The notes under the pieces were generated by a model, which was given only the letters and a program-made list of their open reading frames with translations, was not told where the DNA came from and ran no database searches. A DNA stretch of 64,000 nucleotides from Methanomassiliicoccaceae archaeon UBA71 (GTDB taxonomy: Archaea > Thermoplasmatota > Thermoplasmata > Methanomassiliicoccales > Methanomethylophilaceae). The stretch lies in assembly GCA_002504405.1 (NCBI GenBank), contig DARO01000001.1, positions 17,280 to 81,279 on the forward strand, read 5' to 3'. The position numbers and the translations under genes are program-made. Numbering within the stretch: the first letter of the stretch is position 1; every line of letters begins with the position of its first letter. This document shows, in pieces, positions 8,809 to 16,369 of this stretch.

Positions 8809-9341
8809 TGGAGTTCATCCCCCTGGAGGCCGGAACGGAGGTCTGCCGCCTGGCGGATGCCCTCTACATCGACTCTTTCCCAGAGGTCGAGAGGGCGCCT
8901 CTCCCCTCCCTGCATTCGTTCGCTCTCCGGGATGGGGTGACCTACGCCGCGGTGTGCGACGGAGGCTTCCGCGGAATCATCTTCACGGTCGAGGACGACG
9001 GACTGATCTTCCTGCTCTATCTCGCGATACATCCGGAACATCGCGGCGAGGGGCTTGGTACCGCAGTGCTCGACCTGCTCTCCAGAAAAGCCGAGGGGCG
9101 CCGCATCTTCCTCAACGCCGAGCCACCGGACGAGGGCGATGACCGCGGTGCCCGCATCGCACGCATCCGCTTCTACCGTGGGAACGGATTCTCCGACAGC
9201 GGCAAGGTGACGACCTCCGACGGGCAGAGGTATCTGCTCATGCACAGGGGAGGCTACGTCTCACCGGAGGAGGCAGCAGAGTTCTACGCCCGCACCGGCG
9301 TGGACCGTCTGTTCTCTCCGCTCCCACGTCGATTTGGATAA
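8805..9341 (+). CDS. GNAT-family N-acetyltransferase
   Basis: 178-residue acyl-CoA transferase. The central stretch LYLAIHPEHRGEGLG is motif A of the GNAT fold, with R-G-x-G-L-G binding the pyrophosphate of acetyl-CoA; a later IRFYRGNGF matches the motif B region found near the end of GNAT domains. The acceptor is unknown. The start (ATG at 8805) overlaps the nitroreductase stop by four bases, making leuS, nitroreductase and acetyltransferase a likely operon. This is one of only six genes here ending in TAA. Confidence 0.88.
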   Translation: MMEFIPLEAGTEVCRLADALYIDSFPEVERAPLPSLHSFALRDGVTYAAVCDGGFRGIIFTVEDDGLIFLLYLAIHPEHRGEGLGTAVLDLLSRKAEGRRIFLNAEPPDEGDDRGARIARIRFYRGNGFSDSGKVTTSDGQRYLLMHRGGYVSPEEAAEFYARTGVDRLFSPLPRRFG

Positions 9342-9428
9342 GTCCCGAACGGCAGTGGGGATTATCTCCGATAGAAACGATACCTCCTTCATGAATTCCT
9401 ATAATGCACATCGTATGGAGGCCTCCCC

Positions 9429-9920
9429 ATGAGGGGGCACTTCGATCTGCAGAGGGTTCATGAGGCCCTCTGCGTCGCACTTCCCGCCTTCAGGACGGAA
9501 TCGTTGCCCCTGTCCAGGGATCATCTGGTACCGGGGGATACGGTTGATTACAACATCAGGGTGAGCAAGAGCGAGTTGTACGATCTAGCCTATAGCGCAC
9601 GGGCCACCATAAAGTCCGTCGAAGGCGATCAGGCGGTCGCGACGCTGTCGCTCACGAAGGATGGCGAGACCGTCGAAGGCGACATCCAGGTCACTTTCGA
9701 AAGCCTGATTGGGAGGATACCGTCCGATGCCGGCGTGTCCCTGGGATACGAGGTCCTACCCACGGTCTACGGGGAGAAGACGTGCGATGTCCGCATGTAC
9801 GACTACGGTGGCGCGCGCCTCGGCTGGTTCTTCGACGGGATCGTGTACAGGAACGTCCTCGACCAACACGGGTTCAGGCTCTATGTGGATGTCGTGGACA
9901 GCAGCCTGCTCCAGAGCTGA
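9429..9920 (+). CDS. Hypothetical protein
   Basis: 163 residues, no family that I recognise. There is no signal peptide, membrane segment or cysteine cluster; the alternating hydrophobic pattern from about residue 35 onwards (DTVDYNIRVS, AVATLSLTKDG, DIQVTFE) suggests a mostly beta protein. A GGAGG Shine-Dalgarno at 9417-9421 supports the ATG at 9429. It stands between the acetyltransferase and the TetR regulator on the same strand, with its own upstream gap of 87 bases, so it may form a separate unit with the regulator. Confidence 0.65.
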   Translation: MRGHFDLQRVHEALCVALPAFRTESLPLSRDHLVPGDTVDYNIRVSKSELYDLAYSARATIKSVEGDQAVATLSLTKDGETVEGDIQVTFESLIGRIPSDAGVSLGYEVLPTVYGEKTCDVRMYDYGGARLGWFFDGIVYRNVLDQHGFRLYVDVVDSSLLQS

Positions 9921-9987
9921 ACCGAACCCTGACAAATAAAGACGATGTCGAAGAAAAGTCATTAAACATGGATGCGGATGCGCATTC

Positions 9988-10584
9988 ATGCCTAGGAAGG
10001 CCTATTCGAAGGAGGAGCGCATCGCCATCCGCGAGAATCTCATAGCACGCGCCATCGAGGTCTTCAGAGAGAAGGGCTTCCGCAACACCACCATCGATGA
10101 GGTGTACATCCCCGTAGGGATATCGAAGACGTTCTTCTACACGTTCTTCAAATCGAAGAACCATCTGATCCTCGAGGTCATTGAGGAGCAGTACCGGCTC
10201 ATCTCCAAGAGATTCCACGAGAACGTTTGGAACTACGGGGCGGACAACGGCCTCAGGGAGACTTTCAAGGACATCGCATCCGGCAAGTACTACACGGCAA
10301 CCCTCGACGACAGGCTCTACATGAGGTCAGCGATGACCAATGACGAGTACACCAAGTACATGAGCAACACGATCGTGAGGTTCTCGGACATCCTCAACAC
10401 AATGGGAGTGCCCGTCTCCAGGATGGATCCACGGACGTTCTACAACCTCTACATGTCGATCATGCTGATGAGGGAATCCGAAGAGGGGTCGATCCCCTTC
10501 CTGTTCCAAGAGACCATCGATGAGACCGTTTCGTTCCAGCAGGAATGGCTAATCGAGTATCTGAGGGGCCTCAGGGTCCATTGA
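9988..10584 (+). CDS. TetR-family transcriptional regulator
   Basis: 198 residues with an N-terminal TetR helix-turn-helix: AIEVFREKGFRNTTIDEV, then GISKTFFYTFFKSKNHLI, which is the recognition-helix region and its hallmark aromatic/lysine ending. The remaining 140 residues form the variable helical ligand/dimer domain. Such proteins usually repress a nearby transporter or detoxification gene, but the next gene encodes a SUFU-domain protein, 350 bp away. The ATG at 9988 is chosen because it begins directly before the helix that opens the DNA-binding domain. Confidence 0.9.
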   Translation: MPRKAYSKEERIAIRENLIARAIEVFREKGFRNTTIDEVYIPVGISKTFFYTFFKSKNHLILEVIEEQYRLISKRFHENVWNYGADNGLRETFKDIASGKYYTATLDDRLYMRSAMTNDEYTKYMSNTIVRFSDILNTMGVPVSRMDPRTFYNLYMSIMLMRESEEGSIPFLFQETIDETVSFQQEWLIEYLRGLRVH

Positions 10585-10931
10585 TCCAGGCAATTTCTAT
10601 CCTGTCCCTTGGTGTTATTCGAACGCTGCATAGCCATAAGTCCGGGATTCAGACAGACGTCCATCGGATGGCCGGGTGCCTTTTCAGAAGCGGATGCCGG
10701 TATGGTGGCCGTTTCCAGCGCCATGGAGGTTGAAGATTCCGTTTCGGTGGGATCGCGATTCCCATTGGTTGCCATCCGCATTCGGTATTATACTTGCAGA
10801 ACTATATCGTAGAGTCGAATCTTTGAATCGGATGTAGAAGGCTGCGACCATCTGTGGATGTCGTCCCGACTACAGATCATGGGGCTACACGGCCATTGCC
10901 CCGACTATTCGAAGGAGGAGGGAACAAGCAA
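10585..10931 (+). other. Intergenic region between the TetR and SUFU-domain genes
   Basis: 347 bp. I find no tRNA or other RNA. Short open frames exist on both strands (for example 10609-10812 on the plus strand), but they match nothing I know and lack convincing ribosome-binding sites. A TATA-like stretch (TTATACTTG near 10789 and ACTATATCG near 10800) may be the SUFU-gene promoter, and GGAGGAGGG at 10914-10922 is its Shine-Dalgarno. A decayed gene here cannot be excluded. Confidence 0.4.
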
Positions 10932-11972
10932 ATGGGCGAGGAGACCGCTGACAGCTCAGGCTTCGATGCGATATGCGATGTCATGGAGAAACACTTCCCG
11001 GATCAGGAGGGCCTATTCTACGGAACGGTCGTTCCGTACAGCCTCGGCGGCGAGGACCCGCTGGACGGCGTCGAGATCTGGGATGCCGCGGACGGGGCAC
11101 CCCACTGGCTGTACGTGTCATACGGATTCAGTGAGCTGTATGAAAAGGAGTGCGAGGATCCCGACATCAGTGGTTACGGTTTCGAGCTCACGTTCCGTTT
11201 GAAGAAGGGCAGCGAGGATTCCCCGCCGATATGGCCCGTAAATCTCATGCAGAACCTGGCCCGGTACGTGTTCTCCAGCGGCAACGCATTCGCCGACGGG
11301 CACCACATGGATTGCAATGGTCCGATCGCTCTTGAGACGGACACTGCGCTTACCGCTCTGGCGTTCCGTACGGACCCCGTGTTCGGGGAGATGGATACGC
11401 CGAACGGCCAAGTCACGTTCCTTCAGATGGTCGGGATAACTGCAGATGAGATGGAGGCCCTCATGTGCTGGAACTGCGACTCGTTCCTGAGGGAGATGGA
11501 CAGGGCATTTCTTCTATGCATAACCGATCTGGACAGGCCGTCGATGATGGGTGACCCCTCGTTCAGGTCGATATGGGAAGAGGGAGTCGAGAAGGACGGG
11601 TCATCCACATCCGGGCTTTACGTCGAGACTATGAGTTTGAAGATGGAGAACGGTCGTGGAACGATAATTACCGGTGCTGGGAACATCAACATCCTCTGCA
11701 GTATGTTGCGCGCACGTGTCGGTAAGGGGAGGAGCCTGACTGTATATGGTCCAGAATCCACCGTCTCTTTCATTCCGGACGATGAGGCAGTGGTCGCCAT
11801 GGAGGGCGATATGATGGCGGTGGGGATGCCTTCGGATTCCGTGGAGGAGGTCTGCAGGACCCTATCGCCCAAGGCCGGGTCATACATCCTCGGGTGTGTG
11901 CCGATAGACTTCGTGATTCAGCCGACGGAGATACTCGATTCTAAGGGCAACGTCATATCGACGATGGGGTGA
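10932..11972 (+). CDS. SUFU (suppressor of fused) domain protein
   Basis: 346 residues. The first 190 or so follow the bacterial SUFU-domain pattern closely: DPLDGVEIW, WLYVSYGFSELY, GYGFELTFRLKK, PVNLMQNLARYVFSSGN, GHHMDCNGPI and VTFLQMVGIT. In microbes this domain is known mainly as an immunity or contact-dependent accessory module and in animals as a Gli-binding regulator; it has no catalytic activity. The C-terminal 150 residues are unassigned. The ATG at 10932 is chosen because it follows a strong GGAGGAGGG, although the frame stays open to 10854. It is separated from the next gene by seven bases, so the two are probably co-transcribed. Confidence 0.8.
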   Translation: MGEETADSSGFDAICDVMEKHFPDQEGLFYGTVVPYSLGGEDPLDGVEIWDAADGAPHWLYVSYGFSELYEKECEDPDISGYGFELTFRLKKGSEDSPPIWPVNLMQNLARYVFSSGNAFADGHHMDCNGPIALETDTALTALAFRTDPVFGEMDTPNGQVTFLQMVGITADEMEALMCWNCDSFLREMDRAFLLCITDLDRPSMMGDPSFRSIWEEGVEKDGSSTSGLYVETMSLKMENGRGTIITGAGNINILCSMLRARVGKGRSLTVYGPESTVSFIPDDEAVVAMEGDMMAVGMPSDSVEEVCRTLSPKAGSYILGCVPIDFVIQPTEILDSKGNVISTMG

Positions 11973-11979
11973 GTGCCAT

Positions 11980-12732
11980 ATGGGTTTGGACATCTATGCA
12001 GGAACTCTGACAAGATACTACATGCACAACTGGAAGACCAAGCTGCAGCAGCTTGCCGAGTCCAAGGGAATCGAGTACAACAAGGTCACCCCGGACGGGG
12101 AAGACTATGACGGCGGGCGCACCAGGGATGTAGGGACCATCAGAGGCGAGGTCGTCGATTGGATGGACTGGATATTGAAGTCCATCGAGCATGATGGCGG
12201 CGGGACCCATGATCCTTGGCCGGAAGACAACGAATCCCCGTACTTTACATGCAAGCCCGACTGGGATGCCTTCGGAGCGCTTCTTCTGGTGACCGCATGC
12301 GAATACTACGACGAGCCGGTACCGCCGACCGTGACTCCTGGATGGGCGTACTATGACAATCACCTGGTGCAGTCCCTGTCCGACGAGTTCTACGAGAACA
12401 TGTCTTTGGTGGCGGGTGTGACCTGGTGGCTCCCCATCCCCATAGTGTTCATCATGGAGGCAGTGAAGCCTCTGGGCATGGACGTCACCATAGGCACGGT
12501 CAGAGGCCTCAGGGCAGAGCTCAGAACGATCAACGAGCTGGTATGGCAGGCGGATGAGGACAGCATAATCGGCTGGGGTACCTCCGAATGCCATCTTGAA
12601 GGCGGCGCGGTGCTGCTCGACAGCAATTCCGAGCTGAACACCGAATCCCTGGCCAAGTACGCCTACTCGATGCTGTATCAGGCGGTCAAGTTCTCAGACG
12701 AGCACAACGTCCCGATAATCCTGGATTTCTGA
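11980..12732 (+). CDS. Hypothetical protein, partner of the SUFU-domain gene
   Basis: 250 residues beginning MGLDIYAGTLTRYY. I cannot name a family. The protein is acidic and tryptophan-rich, with one hydrophobic stretch (WWLPIPIVFIMEAV, about residues 149-162) too short to be a confident membrane span, and no signal peptide or obvious catalytic motif. It starts seven bases after the SUFU gene and ends just before a hairpin, so the two form a self-contained pair. An immunity-type or stress-related role would fit the SUFU context but is only inference. Confidence 0.7.
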   Translation: MGLDIYAGTLTRYYMHNWKTKLQQLAESKGIEYNKVTPDGEDYDGGRTRDVGTIRGEVVDWMDWILKSIEHDGGGTHDPWPEDNESPYFTCKPDWDAFGALLLVTACEYYDEPVPPTVTPGWAYYDNHLVQSLSDEFYENMSLVAGVTWWLPIPIVFIMEAVKPLGMDVTIGTVRGLRAELRTINELVWQADEDSIIGWGTSECHLEGGAVLLDSNSELNTESLAKYAYSMLYQAVKFSDEHNVPIILDF

Positions 12733-12751
12733 GGCGGGGCGGATCCCCGTC

Positions 12752-12773
12752 ACCCGCCACTCAAGAGGCGGGT
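12752..12773. terminator. Bidirectional hairpin between convergent genes
   Basis: Arms ACCCGCC (12752-12758) and GGCGGGT (12767-12773) form a perfect 7-bp stem with an 8-base loop, filling the 41 bp between the plus-strand hypothetical gene and minus-strand ubiX. It can serve either transcript. Confidence 0.5.
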
Positions 12774-13322
12774 TCACTCCCATCTGCGGTACAGTCCGTG
12801 CTCTGCCCCTATCTGGTCCAAGCATCTGCCGACAACAATGTCTATGATGTCATCCACGGTCCTTGGCCTGGGGTAGAACCCGGGGTTGGCATCCACTATC
12901 GTAACGCCCAGCCTTGCCAGCTTCAGTTCGTTCTCCAGCATTATGGCGCTCTTGGGCGTCTCCCTCACAAGGAGCACCAGCCTCCTGCCCTCCTTTATGC
13001 ATACGGATGCCGCCCTGGAGATCAGGGTATCGGCGATGCCGCAGGCGAACTTGGCTACCGACGATTCGCTGCACGGCGCGACTATCATGGCATCATAGCG
13101 AAAACTACCGGATGCTATGGATGCGAACATCTCCTCGTCCGAGAACACGGTGTCGGCCATCGCTTCCACCTGCTCCACGCTGTAGTCCGTCTCCGCGGGG
13201 ATGATCTCCCTGGCCGTCCTGGACATGACCAGAATCTTCTCCCCCTTAAGCTCCTGCAGGAGTCTGATCCCGTATATGGCGCCGGAGGCCCCCGTTATGG
13301 CTACTACACATCTCACATCCAT
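12774..13322 (-). CDS. ubiX: Flavin prenyltransferase UbiX
   Basis: 182 residues. It attaches a dimethylallyl group to FMN to make prenylated FMN, the cofactor of UbiD-type decarboxylases. Family features are the opening ITGASGAIYGIRLL nucleotide loop, the central APCSESSVAKFACGIADTLI stretch, and the RRLVLLVRETP segment with the conserved Arg-Glu-Thr-Pro that helps bind the prenyl donor. No ubiD partner lies in this window. In methanogens the pair is often tied to menaquinone-like or aromatic carboxylate metabolism, but nothing local points to a particular pathway. Confidence 0.95.
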   Translation of the reverse strand: MDVRCVVAITGASGAIYGIRLLQELKGEKILVMSRTAREIIPAETDYSVEQVEAMADTVFSDEEMFASIASGSFRYDAMIVAPCSESSVAKFACGIADTLISRAASVCIKEGRRLVLLVRETPKSAIMLENELKLARLGVTIVDANPGFYPRPRTVDDIIDIVVGRCLDQIGAEHGLYRRWE

Positions 13323-13360
13323 CGAAATGCGCTGGAGGCATATTGTGGTTACGCCTGATG

Positions 13361-14377
13361 TCAGTCCATGGCAGCGTTTATCGCCATCTCCGCTATGTCC
13401 ATGGAGTACTCGGCGACCCTCTTGACGCTGCTTGAAACGAGTTCTGCTGCCATTGCAGTTTTCTCATCCAGAACATCGTACATGTCGGCTATCTCCTTAG
13501 AGCGCTTGACCAGGGCCTCTCCGCGCTCTATGCACACGTTCGCCGCCTCCATGTTCTTGTTTGACCATGTTCCGACGGAGTCCACGAAAAGAGACACGAC
13601 GTCCCTGCCGATGGACAGTATGCGCTCGTCCGCGGCGGTGGATCCACTTTCTAGCAAAGGCCTCAGATTGGATGCGAGAAGCACTGCATGGTCGCCTATC
13701 CTTTCGATGGACCTGCTCACATTCCCGCATCTGTTGATCTCGCAGAGGTTCATCCCCATCCTGCGGGAGATGGTGATGTCCTTCTGATGGATGTTGACCT
13801 GCCTGGATATGAGCCAATCGATCCTGTCCACCTCCCTGTCCCTGTCGGACATGGAGCACAGGAGGGATACGTTCCTCTCCTTCAGGGCGTCCAGGACATC
13901 GTTGAGCATGTTGCGCACAAGGACCTTCATCCTCTCCACGGATTTGGCAGGTCTGATCTCACCCTGGTCCATCAGATCCTTGATGATGATGCGTGTGTCG
14001 CTCTCCTCCAGTATCTCGAGGCCTATGGCCGTCTGGGTGAAGGCCGAGGCCGTGCTAGCAACCATGCTTGTCAGTTCGCCTTCGGATCTTATCTCAATCA
14101 CGTCGTGTCCGGCGATGTATGCTCCAACCAACTGCCTGTATAGGAAATCCCTGTCGGTGATCTGGTCGGCATCGATGACTTTGGTGGAACTCTCCAGAAC
14201 GGCCTCCTCTCCCTTGGGGTATATCGTCATGCTGCCATCGGGCTGGGGCTGCAATCCCACAGTATCGTTCTTTTTGAGTCCTACCGATTCTGCCCATTCC
14301 TTGGGAAGCGTGATCATGAAGGACGATCCGCCTGTGATTTGAATCTTCCTGAGTTCCACGGATGATTGATGCCACAT
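13361..14377 (-). CDS. Phosphate uptake regulator with AbrB/SpoVT-type DNA-binding domain fused to PhoU
   Basis: 338 residues. Residues 1-50 form a swapped-hairpin AbrB-like DNA-binding domain (VELRKIQITGGSSFMITLPKEW), followed by two PhoU-type helical repeats from about residue 110; the SIERIGDHAVLLA and RVAEYSMDIAEMAI segments match the metal-binding E/DxxxD type signature of PhoU. In archaea such fusions are thought to act as the phosphate-responsive transcription factor, because a PhoR/PhoB two-component system is usually absent. The gene is divergent from pstS across a 300-bp AT-rich region, where its target sites probably lie. The start was chosen as the first ATG, just upstream of the AbrB strand. 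Confidence 0.9.
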   Translation of the reverse strand: MWHQSSVELRKIQITGGSSFMITLPKEWAESVGLKKNDTVGLQPQPDGSMTIYPKGEEAVLESSTKVIDADQITDRDFLYRQLVGAYIAGHDVIEIRSEGELTSMVASTASAFTQTAIGLEILEESDTRIIIKDLMDQGEIRPAKSVERMKVLVRNMLNDVLDALKERNVSLLCSMSDRDREVDRIDWLISRQVNIHQKDITISRRMGMNLCEINRCGNVSRSIERIGDHAVLLASNLRPLLESGSTAADERILSIGRDVVSLFVDSVGTWSNKNMEAANVCIERGEALVKRSKEIADMYDVLDEKTAMAAELVSSSVKRVAEYSMDIAEMAINAAMD

Positions 14378-14677
14378 ATTGATATAAATTTAATTTAACT
14401 ATTATATATTTGTCTATATTGAATATATATTTACAAAATCCAAAGACAGTCTAGATGGAACAACGGGTTTCCCCTGCTTCGAAGATATCTTGTCATGTCC
14501 TTTATTTTAGGATAATATGGAGTGTCGTGGAAGTGTTCCAGACTTTATAAGCGCATCAATTGATTCATAAAATATGTATTAATATATATTTTACTAAATT
14601 ATATATTGAATTAGATATAATATTTCGAGTAACTATATACACGGAACCAGATTACTCGGATACCGAGGTGCAATACC
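14378..14677. promoter_or_regulatory. AT-rich divergent promoter region of the phosphate regulon
   Basis: 300 bp between the AbrB-PhoU gene (minus) and pstS (plus), much richer in A+T than the flanking genes, with several TATA-like runs (around 14400-14430, 14565-14625 and 14632-14640). The last, CTATATAC, is placed about 25 bases before a plausible pstS start site. GAGGTG at 14665-14670 is the pstS Shine-Dalgarno and determines its TTG start. No small gene is visible. The AT-rich block is a reasonable place for AbrB-domain binding, which favours flexible AT-rich DNA. Confidence 0.6.
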
Positions 14678-16345
14678 TTGGATAACAAGATTATGGCTAT
14701 CATCGCCGTTGTCATCCTCATAGTCGCAGGAGCCGGAGTCTACATGGTTCTTGGCGGTGGGGACGATAAAGGCGAATCATCCGACGTCTATGCAGTAGAC
14801 GTCAATGGGGTGGTTGCCGAGGAGTCCAACGTCCTCAACGGAACATACCCCATCCAGAGAGAGCTCGTCCTCTGCACGAAAGGCGAGGCTTCAGGCAACG
14901 CCGCTGCCTTCATCAGCTGGATCCTCAGCACTGAGGGCCAGGAGATCATCTCAGGTGAGTTCGTCGCCCTCGAGAACCCTTCCAAAACATACACCGACCC
15001 CGTCGGTGACGTCAACCTCACGATTGGCGGATCCACGACGATCCAGCCCATAATGAACAAGCTTGTAGAAGCTTACAAGGAGAAGTACTCTGACAGAACC
15101 GTTAACATCACCGTCAACGGCGGTGGTTCCGGAGTCGGAGCAAGCAACACCATCAACGGTACATTCGACATCGGAATGTGCTCCAGGAACCTCAGCGACT
15201 CCGAGAAGGCCCAGGGCCTCGTGGAGACCAAGATCGCCCTGGACGGCGTGGCCGTCATAGTCAACGGTGCAGGTGTCGACAACCTCACGATGGAGCAGAT
15301 CGCCAAGATCTTCAGCGGAGACATAACCAACTGGAATCAGGTCGGTGGAGTCGACAAGCAGATTGCAGTCGTCATAAGGGATGACGCTTCCGGAACCAGG
15401 GAGTGCTTCGACAAGGCCATGGCCGGTGTAGTCGAAGGCTGGGAGGTCAAGGATGGAGTCCCCGAGCAGAACTCTACCAACGGCGTCATAACGCTTGTGT
15501 CCAGCACCCCCGGTGCGATCGGATACGTGAGCATAGGCGCACTCAAGGAGCTTGACAATGAAGAGGACACAGGCGTCCATGCCACGTCCGTCGACGGAAT
15601 AGCCGCCGAGGAGTCAAACGTCCTCAACGGAACATACCCCATCCAGAGGGAGCTCGTCCTCTGCACGAAAGGCGATGCCACCGGAAATGCCGCTGCCTTC
15701 ATCAGCTGGATCCTCAGCACTGAGGGCCAGGAGATCATCTCAGGCGAGTTCGTCGCCCTCGAGAATCCCTCCGAGACATACACCGACCCCGTCGGCGACG
15801 TCAATCTCACGATCGGCGGATCCACCACTATCCAGCCCATAATGAACAAGCTCGTCGAGGCCTACAAGGAGAAGTACTCGGACAGGAACGTGAACATACA
15901 GGTCAACGGCGGCGGTTCCGGAGTAGGAGCCAGCAACACCATAAACGGCAGCTTCGACATCGGAATGTGCTCCAGGAACCTCAGCGACTCCGAGAAGGCC
16001 CAGGGCCTCGTGGAGACCAAGATCGCCCTGGACGGCGTGGCTGTCATAGTAAACGGCGTGTCGGTCAAGGACCTGACCATGGAGCAGATCGCCAAGATCT
16101 TCAGCGGAGAGATCACCAACTGGAACCAGGTCGGCGGTCCCGACAAGGATATCGCCGTTGTAGTCAGGGATGACGCTTCCGGAACCAGGGAGTGCTTCGA
16201 CAAGGCGATGGAAGGCGTCATCGAGGGATGGGAACTCAAGGATGGAGTCCCCGAGCAGAACTCTACCAACGGCGTCATAACGCTTGTGTCCAGCACCCCC
16301 GGTGCGATCGGATACGTCAGCATCGGTGCCCTCAAGGACATCTGA
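14678..16345 (+). CDS. pstS: Phosphate-binding protein PstS, tandemly duplicated in permuted order
   Basis: 555 residues. A membrane anchor (about residues 6-28) precedes a phosphate-binding region that occurs twice. The order is unusual: residues 42-111 resemble the last part of a PstS (YPIQRELVLCTKG, SWILSTEGQEI), 112-298 are the head (TIGGSTTIQPIM, NGGGSGVGAS, RDDASGTRECF), then the tail repeats at 305-374 and the head again at 375-555, where the protein ends. Head 1 plus tail 2 form one canonical domain; head 2 could only be completed by tail 1 from the N-terminus. I count about 16 differences over 180 aligned head residues. The start is TTG with GAGGTG seven bases upstream. It captures extracellular phosphate for the PstCA-B transporter. 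Confidence 0.93.
   Translation: MDNKIMAIIAVVILIVAGAGVYMVLGGGDDKGESSDVYAVDVNGVVAEESNVLNGTYPIQRELVLCTKGEASGNAAAFISWILSTEGQEIISGEFVALENPSKTYTDPVGDVNLTIGGSTTIQPIMNKLVEAYKEKYSDRTVNITVNGGGSGVGASNTINGTFDIGMCSRNLSDSEKAQGLVETKIALDGVAVIVNGAGVDNLTMEQIAKIFSGDITNWNQVGGVDKQIAVVIRDDASGTRECFDKAMAGVVEGWEVKDGVPEQNSTNGVITLVSSTPGAIGYVSIGALKELDNEEDTGVHATSVDGIAAEESNVLNGTYPIQRELVLCTKGDATGNAAAFISWILSTEGQEIISGEFVALENPSETYTDPVGDVNLTIGGSTTIQPIMNKLVEAYKEKYSDRNVNIQVNGGGSGVGASNTINGSFDIGMCSRNLSDSEKAQGLVETKIALDGVAVIVNGVSVKDLTMEQIAKIFSGEITNWNQVGGPDKDIAVVVRDDASGTRECFDKAMEGVIEGWELKDGVPEQNSTNGVITLVSSTPGAIGYVSIGALKDI
14801..16341 (+). repeat. Tandem direct repeat with 789-bp period inside pstS
   Basis: Corresponding bases in the two copies are exactly 789 bp (263 codons) apart; for example GAGTCCAACG starts at 14822 and GAGTCAAACG at 15611. 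Copy 1 runs from about 14801 to 15589 and copy 2 from about 15590 to the end of the gene. Long blocks are identical at DNA level, so the duplication is recent or kept homogeneous by gene conversion. Confidence 0.95.
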
Positions 16346-16369
16346 ACCCGAATCTGATAGGTGGAAACA

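Noticed and set aside
10609..10812. Short open frame between the TetR and SUFU genes
   Set aside because: No homology, no Shine-Dalgarno, and equal openness on the opposite strand; recorded as possible decayed sequence only.
14801..16341. Repeat considered as a CRISPR or mobile element
   Set aside because: The period is 789 bp, in frame, and encodes a phosphate-binding domain; it is a gene-internal duplication.
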